Of a stretch of DNA of 64,000 nucleotides, positions 34,767 through 43,689 are shown piece by piece. Source of the DNA: Flavipsychrobacter sp. (GTDB taxonomy: Bacteria; Bacteroidota; Bacteroidia; Chitinophagales; Chitinophagaceae); contig JANINW010000006.1 in the NCBI GenBank assembly GCA_024508935.1, positions 330,616-394,615 of the forward strand. Direction: 5' to 3'. Made by a program: the position numbers and the translations under genes. The notes under the pieces were generated by a model. That model made no database searches, was not told the origin of the DNA, and saw only the letters and a list, made by a program, of their open reading frames with translations. Position 1 is the stretch's first letter. Each line of letters opens with the position of its first letter.

Positions 34767-36443
34767 TTATTTCTTCACCTGCAGTAAGGCCTGGTATTGT
34801 GTTGGTTGCTCCAGCAGGTCTATGGCCTTATTCACTTCTTTATCGCTACGCAGGCCATAAGCTATACGGCCGCGCATATAATAATAGCGCGATACTATTT
34901 CGCTTTCCAGGAAATGGGTCACTTCTTCTTTATGCATTTGCAGGTCCTGCGCTTTATTATGCGCCACCTTCGATTGCAGGGAAGCAAATTCTGTTTTAAC
35001 CGCATCGAAATATTTCTCACGGGTGGCTATTTGCTTCAGCGAATCCAGCGCTTCTTCTGTTTCTGTTTTATAGGAGTAATCTTTCCCTTCCAGCCATTTT
35101 GCAAACTGGTTGAACTCATCCGGCGTTAGGGCAAATGTGCCTGCCGGGGCTATGGCAGGGTGTTGTTTGGCATATACAGTGGCATAATCAAAGAAATAAT
35201 TTTTGATGTACAAGGTTACCGCCAGTTTGCTGATGACCTCATCATCTGTATGCACTTCCGGCTCTACACCGCCACCACTTAATACTTTACGACCGGCTTT
35301 GGTATAGTAGGTCTTTTTCAAAGAGTCTGCTATTTTACCCACACTGCCATCAGCCTTGCGGTGAGAATAATCTATAGCCTGTATGCACCTGCCGCTGGGT
35401 GTGTAGTATTTTGCTGTTGTCAGCTTCAGGCGGGCATTATAGCCAAGCGGGCGTGTTGTCTGCACAAGGCCTTTACCGTAGGAACGTTCGCCTATAATAA
35501 TACCGCGGTCAAGATCCTGTATGGTACCCGACACTACTTCTGAAGCTGAAGCAGAAGACGAATTGACGAGTATGGCCAAAGGGATTTTTGTATCCCAGGG
35601 AGCGCCTTTGGTTTTAAACTCTTCGTTCAGTTCCGGTATTTTGCCTTTGGTAGTTACCACCAACTGACCCTGGTCTACAAACAGGTTGCAAATGCTCACC
35701 GCCTCATCGAGCAGGCCGCCCGGGTTATTGCGCAAGTCAAGCAATACGCTTTTCAGTTCGGGCTTTACTTTTTTCAGGCTGTCGAGCGAATTACGCACCA
35801 ACCGGCTGCATGCAGGGGTGAACTGGGTGAGGCGTACGTAGGCGATGTCTTTATTCTTTCCTATCAGGCCCGCATAAGGCACACTCGATACTTCTATTTC
35901 GCCACGGGTAATGATCTTGGCAACTTCCTGGCCATTGTATACATCTTTTATCTTCATAGACACCTGCGTACCAGGAGAGCCCTTCAGCAATACGCTGATC
36001 TCGTCTATTGTTTTCCCTTTCAGCACCTGGTTATCTATAGATATTACCTGGTCACCGGGGTGCAGTCCTGCTTTTTGCGCGGGACTCGATTCATACACAT
36101 CGCCTACATATATCAGGTCATCCTTCCGGTGCATGGTAGCACCTATGCCACCGTATTTACCCGTCACCTGGAATTCGAAATCTTCTATATCCGATTCTGA
36201 AATGTAATTGGTATAAGGATCCAGCTCTTCCAGCATAGCATCTATACCGGTTTTCACCAGCTTGCCGGGCTGCACCGGGTCTACATAATAAGTGTTCAGC
36301 TCTTTGAACAGCGTAGCGAATATGTCAAGGTTCTTAGATATCTCGAAATAAGAATCGGCAGGCTTAGCCTGTATAAATAAAAAGAACACTGCCATCAGGG
36401 CTGCGCCCGTAATAAAGCCCGCTATGGGTTTCAACTTCTTCAT
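34767..36443 (-). CDS. S41 family C-terminal processing peptidase (CtpA/Prc-like)
   Basis: The 558-aa protein has an N-terminal membrane anchor or signal (about 7-25), then a PDZ domain (about 90-170; YVGDVYESSPAQKAGLHPGD) and the S41 protease core. The catalytic Ser297 is in NSSSASASE and Lys324 in GERSYGKGLVQ, a Ser/Lys dyad 27 residues apart. The usual Gly before Ser is Ser296. A helical C-terminal domain (about 440-558) follows. Prc-type peptidases trim the C-termini of envelope proteins. Its own substrate is unknown, and adjacency to T9SS cargo may be chance. Confidence 0.94.
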   Translation of the reverse strand: MKKLKPIAGFITGAALMAVFFLFIQAKPADSYFEISKNLDIFATLFKELNTYYVDPVQPGKLVKTGIDAMLEELDPYTNYISESDIEDFEFQVTGKYGGIGATMHRKDDLIYVGDVYESSPAQKAGLHPGDQVISIDNQVLKGKTIDEISVLLKGSPGTQVSMKIKDVYNGQEVAKIITRGEIEVSSVPYAGLIGKNKDIAYVRLTQFTPACSRLVRNSLDSLKKVKPELKSVLLDLRNNPGGLLDEAVSICNLFVDQGQLVVTTKGKIPELNEEFKTKGAPWDTKIPLAILVNSSSASASEVVSGTIQDLDRGIIIGERSYGKGLVQTTRPLGYNARLKLTTAKYYTPSGRCIQAIDYSHRKADGSVGKIADSLKKTYYTKAGRKVLSGGGVEPEVHTDDEVISKLAVTLYIKNYFFDYATVYAKQHPAIAPAGTFALTPDEFNQFAKWLEGKDYSYKTETEEALDSLKQIATREKYFDAVKTEFASLQSKVAHNKAQDLQMHKEEVTHFLESEIVSRYYYMRGRIAYGLRSDKEVNKAIDLLEQPTQYQALLQVKK

Positions 36444-36631
36444 AATCTAAGCTATATCAATAGTTTTACTATCAAAACAAACAGCAATGTACGCAATTAA
36501 TGTATGCTGAAAAAAGCCATACAGAATTTAACAATCCTTAATAATTGCAAATCACCCTATGCTCACCCTTCTTTTATAAACCCATCAAAAAATCGTAAAT
36601 TAGTAGAAACATATTATTAGCCGGTTTGGAT

Positions 36632-37297
36632 ATGATTTATAGACTGCTTTGCAGGTTTGTTTTGTTATGGGCATTCATTTTTGCCAGCTCCCTGCAACTG
36701 AAAGCACAGCAGGTGTTTAGCGAAGGGCGTATTGTATATGATGTAACCATAGACCCACCTGCTAATCAGGAAGGAGTGCAGCAGTATTCAGGCACATACA
36801 CTGTCACCGTGAAGGGCAAGCACATAAGAAGGGAGCTTAATATGGATAATGGTTTTAACAGCGTGCTATTGCTGAATACAGAAGATAACAGTGCCTATTC
36901 TTTAAAAAAGGCAGGCGATAAGTATTATGCCATTGAATTAGACCCTTCAGACAGGGAAAAAGAACAGAAACGATACCAGGGCTTTACATTGAAAGAAGAA
37001 TGCTGCAGCATAAGTATAGCCGGCATGAACACGCTGAAAGGAACGGTACTGTATACTGATGGTTCGTCGGTTGAGATCTATTATTCTACAGACTGGCAAC
37101 CGGTTACCGGGCTATTCGACCGCTTTCCCGGTATGCAGGTAATGCCGCTTGATTTTGTATACAAGGGCGAAGATGGATTAAGAACGCATTTCCGTGCTAC
37201 GGATATGAAATCAGAACCGGTTGAAAATGCAGCTTTCAGGATACCCCGCAATTACAGGATATTGAGCCACAAAGACTACGAGGAACTTACACGCTGA
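36632..37297 (+). CDS. Exported protein, DUF4412-like
   Basis: The 221-aa protein has a signal peptide (ending LQLKAQ) and a single beta-rich domain. SEGRIVYDVTID near 25-36, VTVKGKHIRRELNMDNGF, a central CC pair (KEECCSISI) and FPGMQVMPLDFVYKGEDG near 170 recall DUF4412/GLPGLI-type periplasmic proteins. These are probably lipid- or peptide-binding; the assignment is tentative. The start is set at ATG 36632; a TTG two codons earlier is possible. The LRR protein gene follows after 32 bp. Confidence 0.8.
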   Translation: MIYRLLCRFVLLWAFIFASSLQLKAQQVFSEGRIVYDVTIDPPANQEGVQQYSGTYTVTVKGKHIRRELNMDNGFNSVLLLNTEDNSAYSLKKAGDKYYAIELDPSDREKEQKRYQGFTLKEECCSISIAGMNTLKGTVLYTDGSSVEIYYSTDWQPVTGLFDRFPGMQVMPLDFVYKGEDGLRTHFRATDMKSEPVENAAFRIPRNYRILSHKDYEELTR

Positions 37298-37329
37298 TCT
37301 TTTATTTATTCACGTACAAAACCCATCTG

Positions 37330-38184
37330 ATGAGACATAAACTAATACTACTGCTACTAACGGCTTTATGGCCGGTGTGCAGTATATATGCAAGCGGTAC
37401 CTACCGAAACTGGGATGAGGCGCTTGAAAACAAACACCAGGTAAAGGTGATAAAAATGAGTTTCAGGTTTATGGACACCATACCTGATATACTGGACCAG
37501 TTCCCTAACCTGGAAGAACTTGACTTGTCGAACAACCGGATAAAAGTATTACCGGCATCATTGTTCAGGTGCAAAAAGCTAAAGAAGATCGTTCTTTTCC
37601 GCAACCAGCTATCTGAAGTACCGGAGGAAATAGGGAATCTTACCGGCTTACAACACCTGTCATTGGCCGACAACCGCATCGTATCGCTGCCGCAATCGCT
37701 GGGCAATATGCACGGGCTTAAAAAACTGTACCTGTCGCATAACGAAATAAAGACCGTTCCTGCCTCTATTGGCAACCTGCAAAACCTGGAAGATCTGAAG
37801 CTTGCCAGTAACCAATTGGTACTGCTACCTGATGAACTGACACAATGTAAAAAACTGGACCTGCTGGACGTAAACAATAATTACCTGCAGGCACTGCCTG
37901 AAAATATTGGTGCACTTACACAATTAAGATTCCTGTACATCAGCCGCAATCGCCTAAGCAATATCCCGGAATCTATTGCCAATTGCACCAAGCTGCAGGA
38001 ACTGGACGCTGTAAGATGCGGCGTACTAAGACTTACGAATGCACTATCTGATATACGTACGCTGGAAGAAGTATACATAGATGAACGTACTGTTTGCTTT
38101 TACCAAAATCCACGCAATGCATTCCGCCAGCACATACATGTAGTAGGCGCCGAAGACCGTAATCTTTACCGCCCTTCTCAATAG
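37330..38184 (+). CDS. Exported leucine-rich-repeat protein
   Basis: The 284-aa protein has a signal peptide (ending SIYAS) and about eight to nine LRR units of 23 residues from about 50 to 250, for example LEELDLSNNRIKVLPASLFR and LQHLSLADNRIVSLPQSLGN. The repeats resemble the plant/bacterial type with LxxLxLxxNxLxxLP. The last 30 residues fall outside the repeats. LRR solenoids bind proteins; the partner is unknown. There is no T9SS sorting domain. It ends at a strong hairpin. Confidence 0.88.
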   Translation: MRHKLILLLLTALWPVCSIYASGTYRNWDEALENKHQVKVIKMSFRFMDTIPDILDQFPNLEELDLSNNRIKVLPASLFRCKKLKKIVLFRNQLSEVPEEIGNLTGLQHLSLADNRIVSLPQSLGNMHGLKKLYLSHNEIKTVPASIGNLQNLEDLKLASNQLVLLPDELTQCKKLDLLDVNNNYLQALPENIGALTQLRFLYISRNRLSNIPESIANCTKLQELDAVRCGVLRLTNALSDIRTLEEVYIDERTVCFYQNPRNAFRQHIHVVGAEDRNLYRPSQ

Positions 38185-38205
38185 CATTTTCATCCTGGCA
38201 TAAAT

Positions 38206-38237
38206 AAAAAAACCACGGCATTCGCCGTGGTTTTTTT
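38206..38237. terminator. Bidirectional terminator, LRR gene / SGNH hydrolase
   Basis: Stem 38206-38219 with 38224-38237 (core CCACGGC/GCCGTGG) flanked by seven A and seven T. Loop ATTC. Confidence 0.93.
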
Positions 38238-38254
38238 ATAAGTGTTCAATATAG

Positions 38255-39556
38255 TTAAGGCATCTTCAACCCGTCATAAGCAGTTACATCTACCCAAGGC
38301 AATGTAGCCTGGTACTTACTATTAATTGTTGCAATGATCTGGTTAGCAACCAATGCATACCCGCGGGGGGTTAAATGCACACCATCCAGTGAAAATGCAC
38401 CACCGCTTACGAATGTGGTATTGAATGAGATACCATTGAATTTAATACCTGACATAAGGGTACCCAGGTAAGCATTCATATCTACAACAGGTAAATTATA
38501 GGCAGCAGCAGTTTGTGCTATTACCTGGTTGAAGCTGGCCACCGCAGTTTTAATTTTGCTCACCTCGTTGGCCGTCAACACATACTTTGCGGGTAACGGT
38601 ACAGCACTACCCCATTTGTTACATTTTATTGAATCCAAAGGCACACTCAACAATACCATTTCACCTGCTTTTATCTGCCTGTAACCGCGTGGTACAGATG
38701 AATCCTGTATTACAAAATAACTTGGACTGCCATCAGTATTGAAGCGCATATCGGTACCATTATATTTAGCATTTAGTTGGTCTGCATCGTTTTTTGTCAG
38801 CGTCAGGCCCTTGGCAGGTATGGTAGTAAAAAACGGTATCGATGCAACATCCGGAATGTTCAGTATCACACCTTTTGCACCATTGCGGCCTAATGCACGC
38901 ACAACAGAATCGTAGCTATAACTAAACAGGTTAAGATCAGAAATGCCGGTAGAAGAACTTTCACCACCACCAGTAGCATAAGACAGCACATCATTACTGC
39001 CTATCCACAAAGTGAAGAAGGTAGGATTGATACGCAATACTTCATCCAACGGCCTGGCACCTGTAGGATTGTAAAAAAACCTCTTAGCATACGGGTTGTA
39101 CATAGCATAACCCGGCACCAGGTAATCTATACAACGTATGCCCGGTACACCGGTATTGTTGAACGGCCCCTGGTAAGAGATATTGGTTGAGCTTCCGGGT
39201 GTATCCAGCGCACCTTCAAAAGGTATCACTTTCAAAGAAGCTTCTGCATCGCAAAATCCCCTGCGTACCGCCAGCATCATCTTGGCATTTGGGTACCCGT
39301 AGTTGCCTGGCAGCAATGGCTGAACAAAGTCTCCGCCACCTACCTGTGCAAATTGTTTTGCCAGCATGCTTGGGTAAGAATGTTCCTGCCCATAGCGATA
39401 CAGGCTGCCATCGGCAAAACCTGCAGTAAGTGAGTTGCCTACCGCCACATAGCGGGAAAAATCAGCTTCACCCTGCTGGGGTTTTGAAGGTTCCAACTGG
39501 GGTTTACATGAGGCAAAGCCTATAGCCAGTAAACCTATGATATATAATTTCTTCAT
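38255..39556 (-). CDS. SGNH/GDSL-type hydrolase lipoprotein
   Basis: The 433-aa protein has lipobox FASC (Cys17), so it is a lipoprotein. Block I is GNSLTAG with the nucleophile Ser42; the usual Asp of GDSL is Asn. Block III is WIGSNDVLSYA (Asn oxyanion), and block V is DGVHLTPRGYA (catalytic Asp/His), so the SGNH residues are present. It should be an esterase or lipase at the envelope. It is 30 bp downstream of a FadL-type porin gene on the same strand, a pairing that suggests hydrolysis or uptake of fatty acyl substrates. Confidence 0.9.
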   Translation of the reverse strand: MKKLYIIGLLAIGFASCKPQLEPSKPQQGEADFSRYVAVGNSLTAGFADGSLYRYGQEHSYPSMLAKQFAQVGGGDFVQPLLPGNYGYPNAKMMLAVRRGFCDAEASLKVIPFEGALDTPGSSTNISYQGPFNNTGVPGIRCIDYLVPGYAMYNPYAKRFFYNPTGARPLDEVLRINPTFFTLWIGSNDVLSYATGGGESSSTGISDLNLFSYSYDSVVRALGRNGAKGVILNIPDVASIPFFTTIPAKGLTLTKNDADQLNAKYNGTDMRFNTDGSPSYFVIQDSSVPRGYRQIKAGEMVLLSVPLDSIKCNKWGSAVPLPAKYVLTANEVSKIKTAVASFNQVIAQTAAAYNLPVVDMNAYLGTLMSGIKFNGISFNTTFVSGGAFSLDGVHLTPRGYALVANQIIATINSKYQATLPWVDVTAYDGLKMP

Positions 39557-39586
39557 GTCGTTCTTGTTTATCGTAAGTCTTGTTTT

Positions 39587-40819
39587 TTAGAAGTTATATG
39601 CCAATCCAATACCTGGTGTAAATGCGGTAGTCTGGTATTTACCCTGGAAACCTTCTGCATCGAAGCTTGATTTGCGGGCTATTGTCCTTACATACTCTAC
39701 AGCAGCCATAATAGACAGTTTAGGTGCCGGTTTGTAAGACAGGCCTGCTGTGAATACGCCACGATTTGCATCCGGAAGATCAGGAGAAACAAAACCATCG
39801 CGTACCGGGGAAGGATCCCATGCAGCACCTAACATACCTTGTACTTTATCGCTGAACTTGTAATGCATACCTGCACGCACGGCCAGTGTATTTTTATAGC
39901 GGCGTGGTGTGTGTGTATCTTCCAAAGCAGCAGTATTATCCTGGTAGTCAAAAGAAAGGGTATCGTAAGCTTTCCATCCTACAAAATTGATATCAGCCTG
40001 CAAGGTCACTCTTTCCGAAACGTTGAAGCCTACACCCAATGACAATACTTGCGGTAAAGGCAGTGTAGAACTGAACGCTGTGTATGGAAAAGAAGAAGCT
40101 ACAGATGACGGCACATCAAAGCTGGCATAGCCCCTTTTTACTTTCATATTTACCTGCGAACGGTAAGTAAGTCCTAAGTGCATTTTTTCTGTAGGCATTA
40201 CATGCACGCCTATATTAAAACCAACACCATGACCATCGCCTTTCAGTTGCGCGTGACCATCAGCACCTGCTGTATTCTGCAGCGGGATGGCTTTATCCAG
40301 GTGTACGCTGCCCACAGCATAGATGAAACCGGCACCTACTGATACGATATCATTGAACTTGTAGCTAACAGTAGGCTGGAAGAATATGCTCTGCAGTTTT
40401 ATTTCCTGTATGATATAGCGGCCGGTCCAGTTATCATCCCATTTTGTACCACTGCCGAAAGGCGTATATACACCAATACCAATACTCAGTTTGCTTTTGT
40501 CTACGATAGGACCACCTGCATAAATATTGAAAGTTGGGTAGGTCTTATCTTTTGTGCGCGCATCGAAGTTTCCGGTAGGTGTAGGTACATATTGTGCGCT
40601 GGGCATAATAAACTGGCCGCTGGCGTACAATGTAAGGTGCCTGAATTCAGTAAGGCCGCCAGGATTGTAAAATATGGTGGCCGCATCCCAGGGTATGGCT
40701 GTACCACTGCCGCCCATCGCCAACTGGCGAAGTCCTTGCAGGTTTAGCTGGTAACCAGCGCCAAATGTCACTGCCGAAGACAGCAACAATGAACCCATGA
40801 GTAATAACTGTTTCTTCAT
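39587..40819 (-). CDS. OmpP1/FadL-family outer membrane transporter
   Basis: The 410-aa protein has a signal peptide (ending VTFGAG) and the family N-terminus GYQLNLQGLRQLAMGGSGTA, then DAATIFYNPGGLTEF near 45-60. The remainder is a beta-barrel with alternating strands and a final aromatic residue (GIGLAYNF). FadL proteins admit long-chain fatty acids or hydrocarbons across the outer membrane. The lipoprotein hydrolase next door suggests a joint role in lipid use. Confidence 0.92.
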   Translation of the reverse strand: MKKQLLLMGSLLLSSAVTFGAGYQLNLQGLRQLAMGGSGTAIPWDAATIFYNPGGLTEFRHLTLYASGQFIMPSAQYVPTPTGNFDARTKDKTYPTFNIYAGGPIVDKSKLSIGIGVYTPFGSGTKWDDNWTGRYIIQEIKLQSIFFQPTVSYKFNDIVSVGAGFIYAVGSVHLDKAIPLQNTAGADGHAQLKGDGHGVGFNIGVHVMPTEKMHLGLTYRSQVNMKVKRGYASFDVPSSVASSFPYTAFSSTLPLPQVLSLGVGFNVSERVTLQADINFVGWKAYDTLSFDYQDNTAALEDTHTPRRYKNTLAVRAGMHYKFSDKVQGMLGAAWDPSPVRDGFVSPDLPDANRGVFTAGLSYKPAPKLSIMAAVEYVRTIARKSSFDAEGFQGKYQTTAFTPGIGLAYNF

Positions 40820-40913
40820 AAACTAAGTTTTGGTATAAATTTTTCGGCTATCGAATATAAAATTGGCATTAAGTTATACTTATTAGCCTGAAAAAGCAAT
40901 AAGACGGATATTT

Positions 40914-41606
40914 TTAGTTGGCGACGCCAATAGTAGCAATGCTTATCTGCACACCGGGAACACTTAGTAAAGTTTGAGCACAGGCTTCCAGCGTAGCACC
41001 AGTTGTGAGCACATCATCGATCAACAGCAGGTGTTTATCTTTAATATGTTCAGCGTTTTTCAGGCTGAAAGCAGCAGCTACATTGGCTATCCGTTCTTCC
41101 CGTGTTTTTTGGGTTTGGCTTTCTGTATTGCGGGTGCGTTCCAGCACATCGGTTATTACAGGCAGGTGCAGTACCTCGCCCAAGCCATTGGCTATCAGTT
41201 CTGTCTGGTTATAACCCCTTGCCGCCTCTTTTTTAGGATGAAGCGGTACTGGTATAATGGCATCTATACCTTGCTGCCAGTTGAGTTGTGCAAGGTCGTA
41301 GCCCAATTGTTTACCTAAAAAGCTGCCTATATATTTTTTATCCTGGTATTTCAGCCCATGCAACAAGTGTTGCAGTAAACCATCTACTGTAAAATAGGCA
41401 AAGGAAGTAGCCTTAACTATAGGTACACGCCCGGCAAAGCGCATAGCGGTCTCATTTTCTGCAATATGATGGTAGGCAGTGCGCGGCAGGTAGTAAACAT
41501 TACAGTTCAGGCAAAGTACTTCTTCCTCGGCCAGCAGCGGTTTATTGCAGCCTTCGCAAAGGCGGGGATAAAATAAATGACTGAGACCATGGACAAATTC
41601 TTTCAT
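40914..41606 (-). CDS. comF: ComF family phosphoribosyltransferase-like protein
   Basis: The 230-aa protein has an N-terminal Cys4 zinc motif (CEGCNK...CLNC, about 17-34) and a PRTase domain. The PRPP loop is HLLLIDDVLTTGATLEAC near 193-210. The signature ARGYNQTELIANGLG lies near 129-143. ComF proteins help move transforming DNA inward or assist replication restart. It lies 16 bp downstream of the 94-aa hypothetical gene, forming a run with radA, which also acts in recombination. Confidence 0.92.
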   Translation of the reverse strand: MKEFVHGLSHLFYPRLCEGCNKPLLAEEEVLCLNCNVYYLPRTAYHHIAENETAMRFAGRVPIVKATSFAYFTVDGLLQHLLHGLKYQDKKYIGSFLGKQLGYDLAQLNWQQGIDAIIPVPLHPKKEAARGYNQTELIANGLGEVLHLPVITDVLERTRNTESQTQKTREERIANVAAAFSLKNAEHIKDKHLLLIDDVLTTGATLEACAQTLLSVPGVQISIATIGVAN

Positions 41607-41622
41607 AGTTCTACAAGCATAA

Positions 41623-41907
41623 CTACCCTATAAAATCAGCGAATCCTTTCTGAATAAATTCATTGTAGTTGCCATTGAAAACTGATTTCCAGGTAGCGTT
41701 AGGATATTTTTGGTGGTTTAATGACGAAAATATCTCAATGCTGTCCTCTTTACCACTGTATGCTATTTTAATATTCATACCTTTTATGCGGTAGACTTTA
41801 TAACCAGCTCCAAAAGCATACGGCATATAGTGTAAATCAAGTATTTGAAATTCCTTGTTTACCAAGATTTCCTTTTCAAAGAAAGATATAACTTTATCGA
41901 AATTCAT
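41623..41907 (-). CDS. Hypothetical protein, 94 aa, between radA and comF
   Basis: This small protein begins FDKVISFFEKEILVNKEFQI and is mixed alpha/beta with many aromatic and Lys residues. No signal peptide, membrane segment or known motif is visible. The gaps are 9 bp to radA upstream and 16 bp to comF downstream, so it is part of the operon and probably real. An intracellular role with the flanking DNA proteins is possible but unproven. Confidence 0.7.
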   Translation of the reverse strand: MNFDKVISFFEKEILVNKEFQILDLHYMPYAFGAGYKVYRIKGMNIKIAYSGKEDSIEIFSSLNHQKYPNATWKSVFNGNYNEFIQKGFADFIG

Positions 41908-41916
41908 GTGGCTTTT

Positions 41917-43290
41917 TTAGAAAAGCATCTTGTATACATCCTCCACCTTGTTCACCGTCTTTATCTCTATTTTATAGTTCTTCTTGTCGAGGCCCTTGGC
42001 ATTTGCTTTAGGGATGAAAATAACATCCATACCCAGCTTGTCGCCCTCGGCTATACGCTGGTCTATGCGGTTCACTGCGCGTATCTCGCCAGACAAGCCT
42101 ACTTCCCCCACAAGACATATATTAGACGGCAGGGCCTTGTCTTCGTAAGACGATAGCAATGCACATACCACTGCTAACTCAATACTCGGATCTTCAATTT
42201 TTAACCCGCCTGCTATATTTACAAATACATCTTTCGTACCGAAATGAAAACCACCACGTTTCTCTAATACGGCCAATAATAATTGTAGTCTTCTCAAGTC
42301 CAAACCACTAACGGTACGTTGAGGTGTGCCATATACTGCCTGGGTAACCAGCGCCTGTACTTCTATCATCAGCGGGCGCATACCTTCCATAGTAGAAGCA
42401 ATAGCGATACCGCTTAAGGGTTCATCGTGCTGCGATAATAATATCTCGGACGGGTTTCTCACCGGGCGCATGCCCTGCGATACCATCTCATATATGCCCA
42501 GTTCTGAGGTGGAACCGAAACGGTTTTTTATAGTGCGCAATATGCGGTAAGCATAGTGACGATCACCTTCAAACTGCAATACGGTATCTACCATGTGCTC
42601 CAACACCTTCGGACCGGCAATAGATCCGTCTTTAGTAATGTGGCCTATAATACATACAGGAATATTGCTGGCCTTGGCAAAGCGCTGCAATTCAGCGGCA
42701 CATTCGCGAACTTGTGATACACTACCTGCTGCAGATTCTACGTAAGGCGATTCTAAAGTTTGTATGGAATCAATTATTAAAAATTGCGGGCGTACTTTTT
42801 TCACTTCCTGGAAGAGGGTAGCCGTATCTGTTGCAGTCAGCAAATATAAATTGGGATTATTGCTGCCTATACGCTCTGCACGCAGCTTTACCTGTTGCCC
42901 GCTTTCTTCACCCGATACGTATAAGGTGGTTATATTCTTCCACTGCAATGCACATTGCAAAAACAAAGTTGACTTACCTATACCCGGTTCACCGGCTACC
43001 AATATTACAGAACCCGGTACTACCCCTCCGCCCAACACACGGTTCAATTCTTCATCAGGTGTCAACATCCTTGTCTCGTCCTGCGGAACGAGTTCTGAAA
43101 GTTTATGCGCTTTATTTTTTTCTTTCGGATCGTCGTCGGTCCAGGTTATATCTTTTTTCGTCTTGTCGTCTTTATGCACTATTTCTTCAACAAAAGAATT
43201 CCATGCGCCGCATGAAGGACATTTGCCTGTCCATTTAGGAGTTTCGTAACCACATTGCTGACAGAAAAAAGCAGTTTTAGTTTTAGCCAT
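41917..43290 (-). CDS. radA: DNA repair protein RadA/Sms
   Basis: RadA is a RecA-like helicase that drives branch migration in recombination and transformation. The 457-aa protein has the N-terminal Cys4 zinc finger (C10xxC13 and C24xxC27), Walker A GEPGIGKST near 103-111, the RadA-specific KNRFG (about 260), and a C-terminal Lon-protease-like domain (VFVNIAGGLKIEDPSIELAV). It leads a reverse-strand unit with the 94-aa gene and comF. A promoter lies about 90 bp upstream, giving a leader with a weak hairpin (AGAGCC/GGCTCT). Confidence 0.96.
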   Translation of the reverse strand: MAKTKTAFFCQQCGYETPKWTGKCPSCGAWNSFVEEIVHKDDKTKKDITWTDDDPKEKNKAHKLSELVPQDETRMLTPDEELNRVLGGGVVPGSVILVAGEPGIGKSTLFLQCALQWKNITTLYVSGEESGQQVKLRAERIGSNNPNLYLLTATDTATLFQEVKKVRPQFLIIDSIQTLESPYVESAAGSVSQVRECAAELQRFAKASNIPVCIIGHITKDGSIAGPKVLEHMVDTVLQFEGDRHYAYRILRTIKNRFGSTSELGIYEMVSQGMRPVRNPSEILLSQHDEPLSGIAIASTMEGMRPLMIEVQALVTQAVYGTPQRTVSGLDLRRLQLLLAVLEKRGGFHFGTKDVFVNIAGGLKIEDPSIELAVVCALLSSYEDKALPSNICLVGEVGLSGEIRAVNRIDQRIAEGDKLGMDVIFIPKANAKGLDKKNYKIEIKTVNKVEDVYKMLF

Positions 43291-43381
43291 AGGAGAAAAG
43301 CTAAGATAGCAGAAAAGAAAAGAGCCACTGGAAGAATCCTGCGGCTCTTACTTACTAACCCATTAAATTCACAACTTGACA

Positions 43382-43412
43382 CAAATGTAGTAATCCGGGG
43401 CGTAGGAAAAAA
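43382..43412 (-). promoter_or_regulatory. Promoter of radA-comF unit
   Basis: Reverse-strand TTTT (43412-43409), 19 bases, TACATTTG (43389-43382). The -7 box is perfect; the -33 box differs at one base. Confidence 0.55.
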
Positions 43413-43689
43413 ATGGTTGCAGGCTTATCATCCATAAATAATTAAAATATCAAACATTAACTTATTCTAAATAAAAATGTATTTATTGATTAGCATAGGT
43501 TTATACAAACATTAAATATATTTATATTTTAATTGATTTGTCATTTTCTGCAATATGTGTTAATAATTATATTTATTATATACAATATTATTTACATTTA
43601 TATCCCACCCTTACGGCATAATATTTTAAGAAACATCATACATTTTCCTAACATTAACCAATGTATTTTGCACACTCGAAAAATTTGAA
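43413..43689. other. A+T-rich intergenic region, radA / pepF
   Basis: With the radA promoter, the 399-bp gap between the divergent radA and pepF starts (43291-43689) is gene-free. About 43431-43620 is very A+T-rich with runs of ATTTA, TATAT and TTTATT. No ORF, hairpin with a clear role, tRNA or repeat is recognisable. It should hold the pepF promoter (GTATTTTG at about 43667 is a poor -7 match). Confidence 0.5.
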
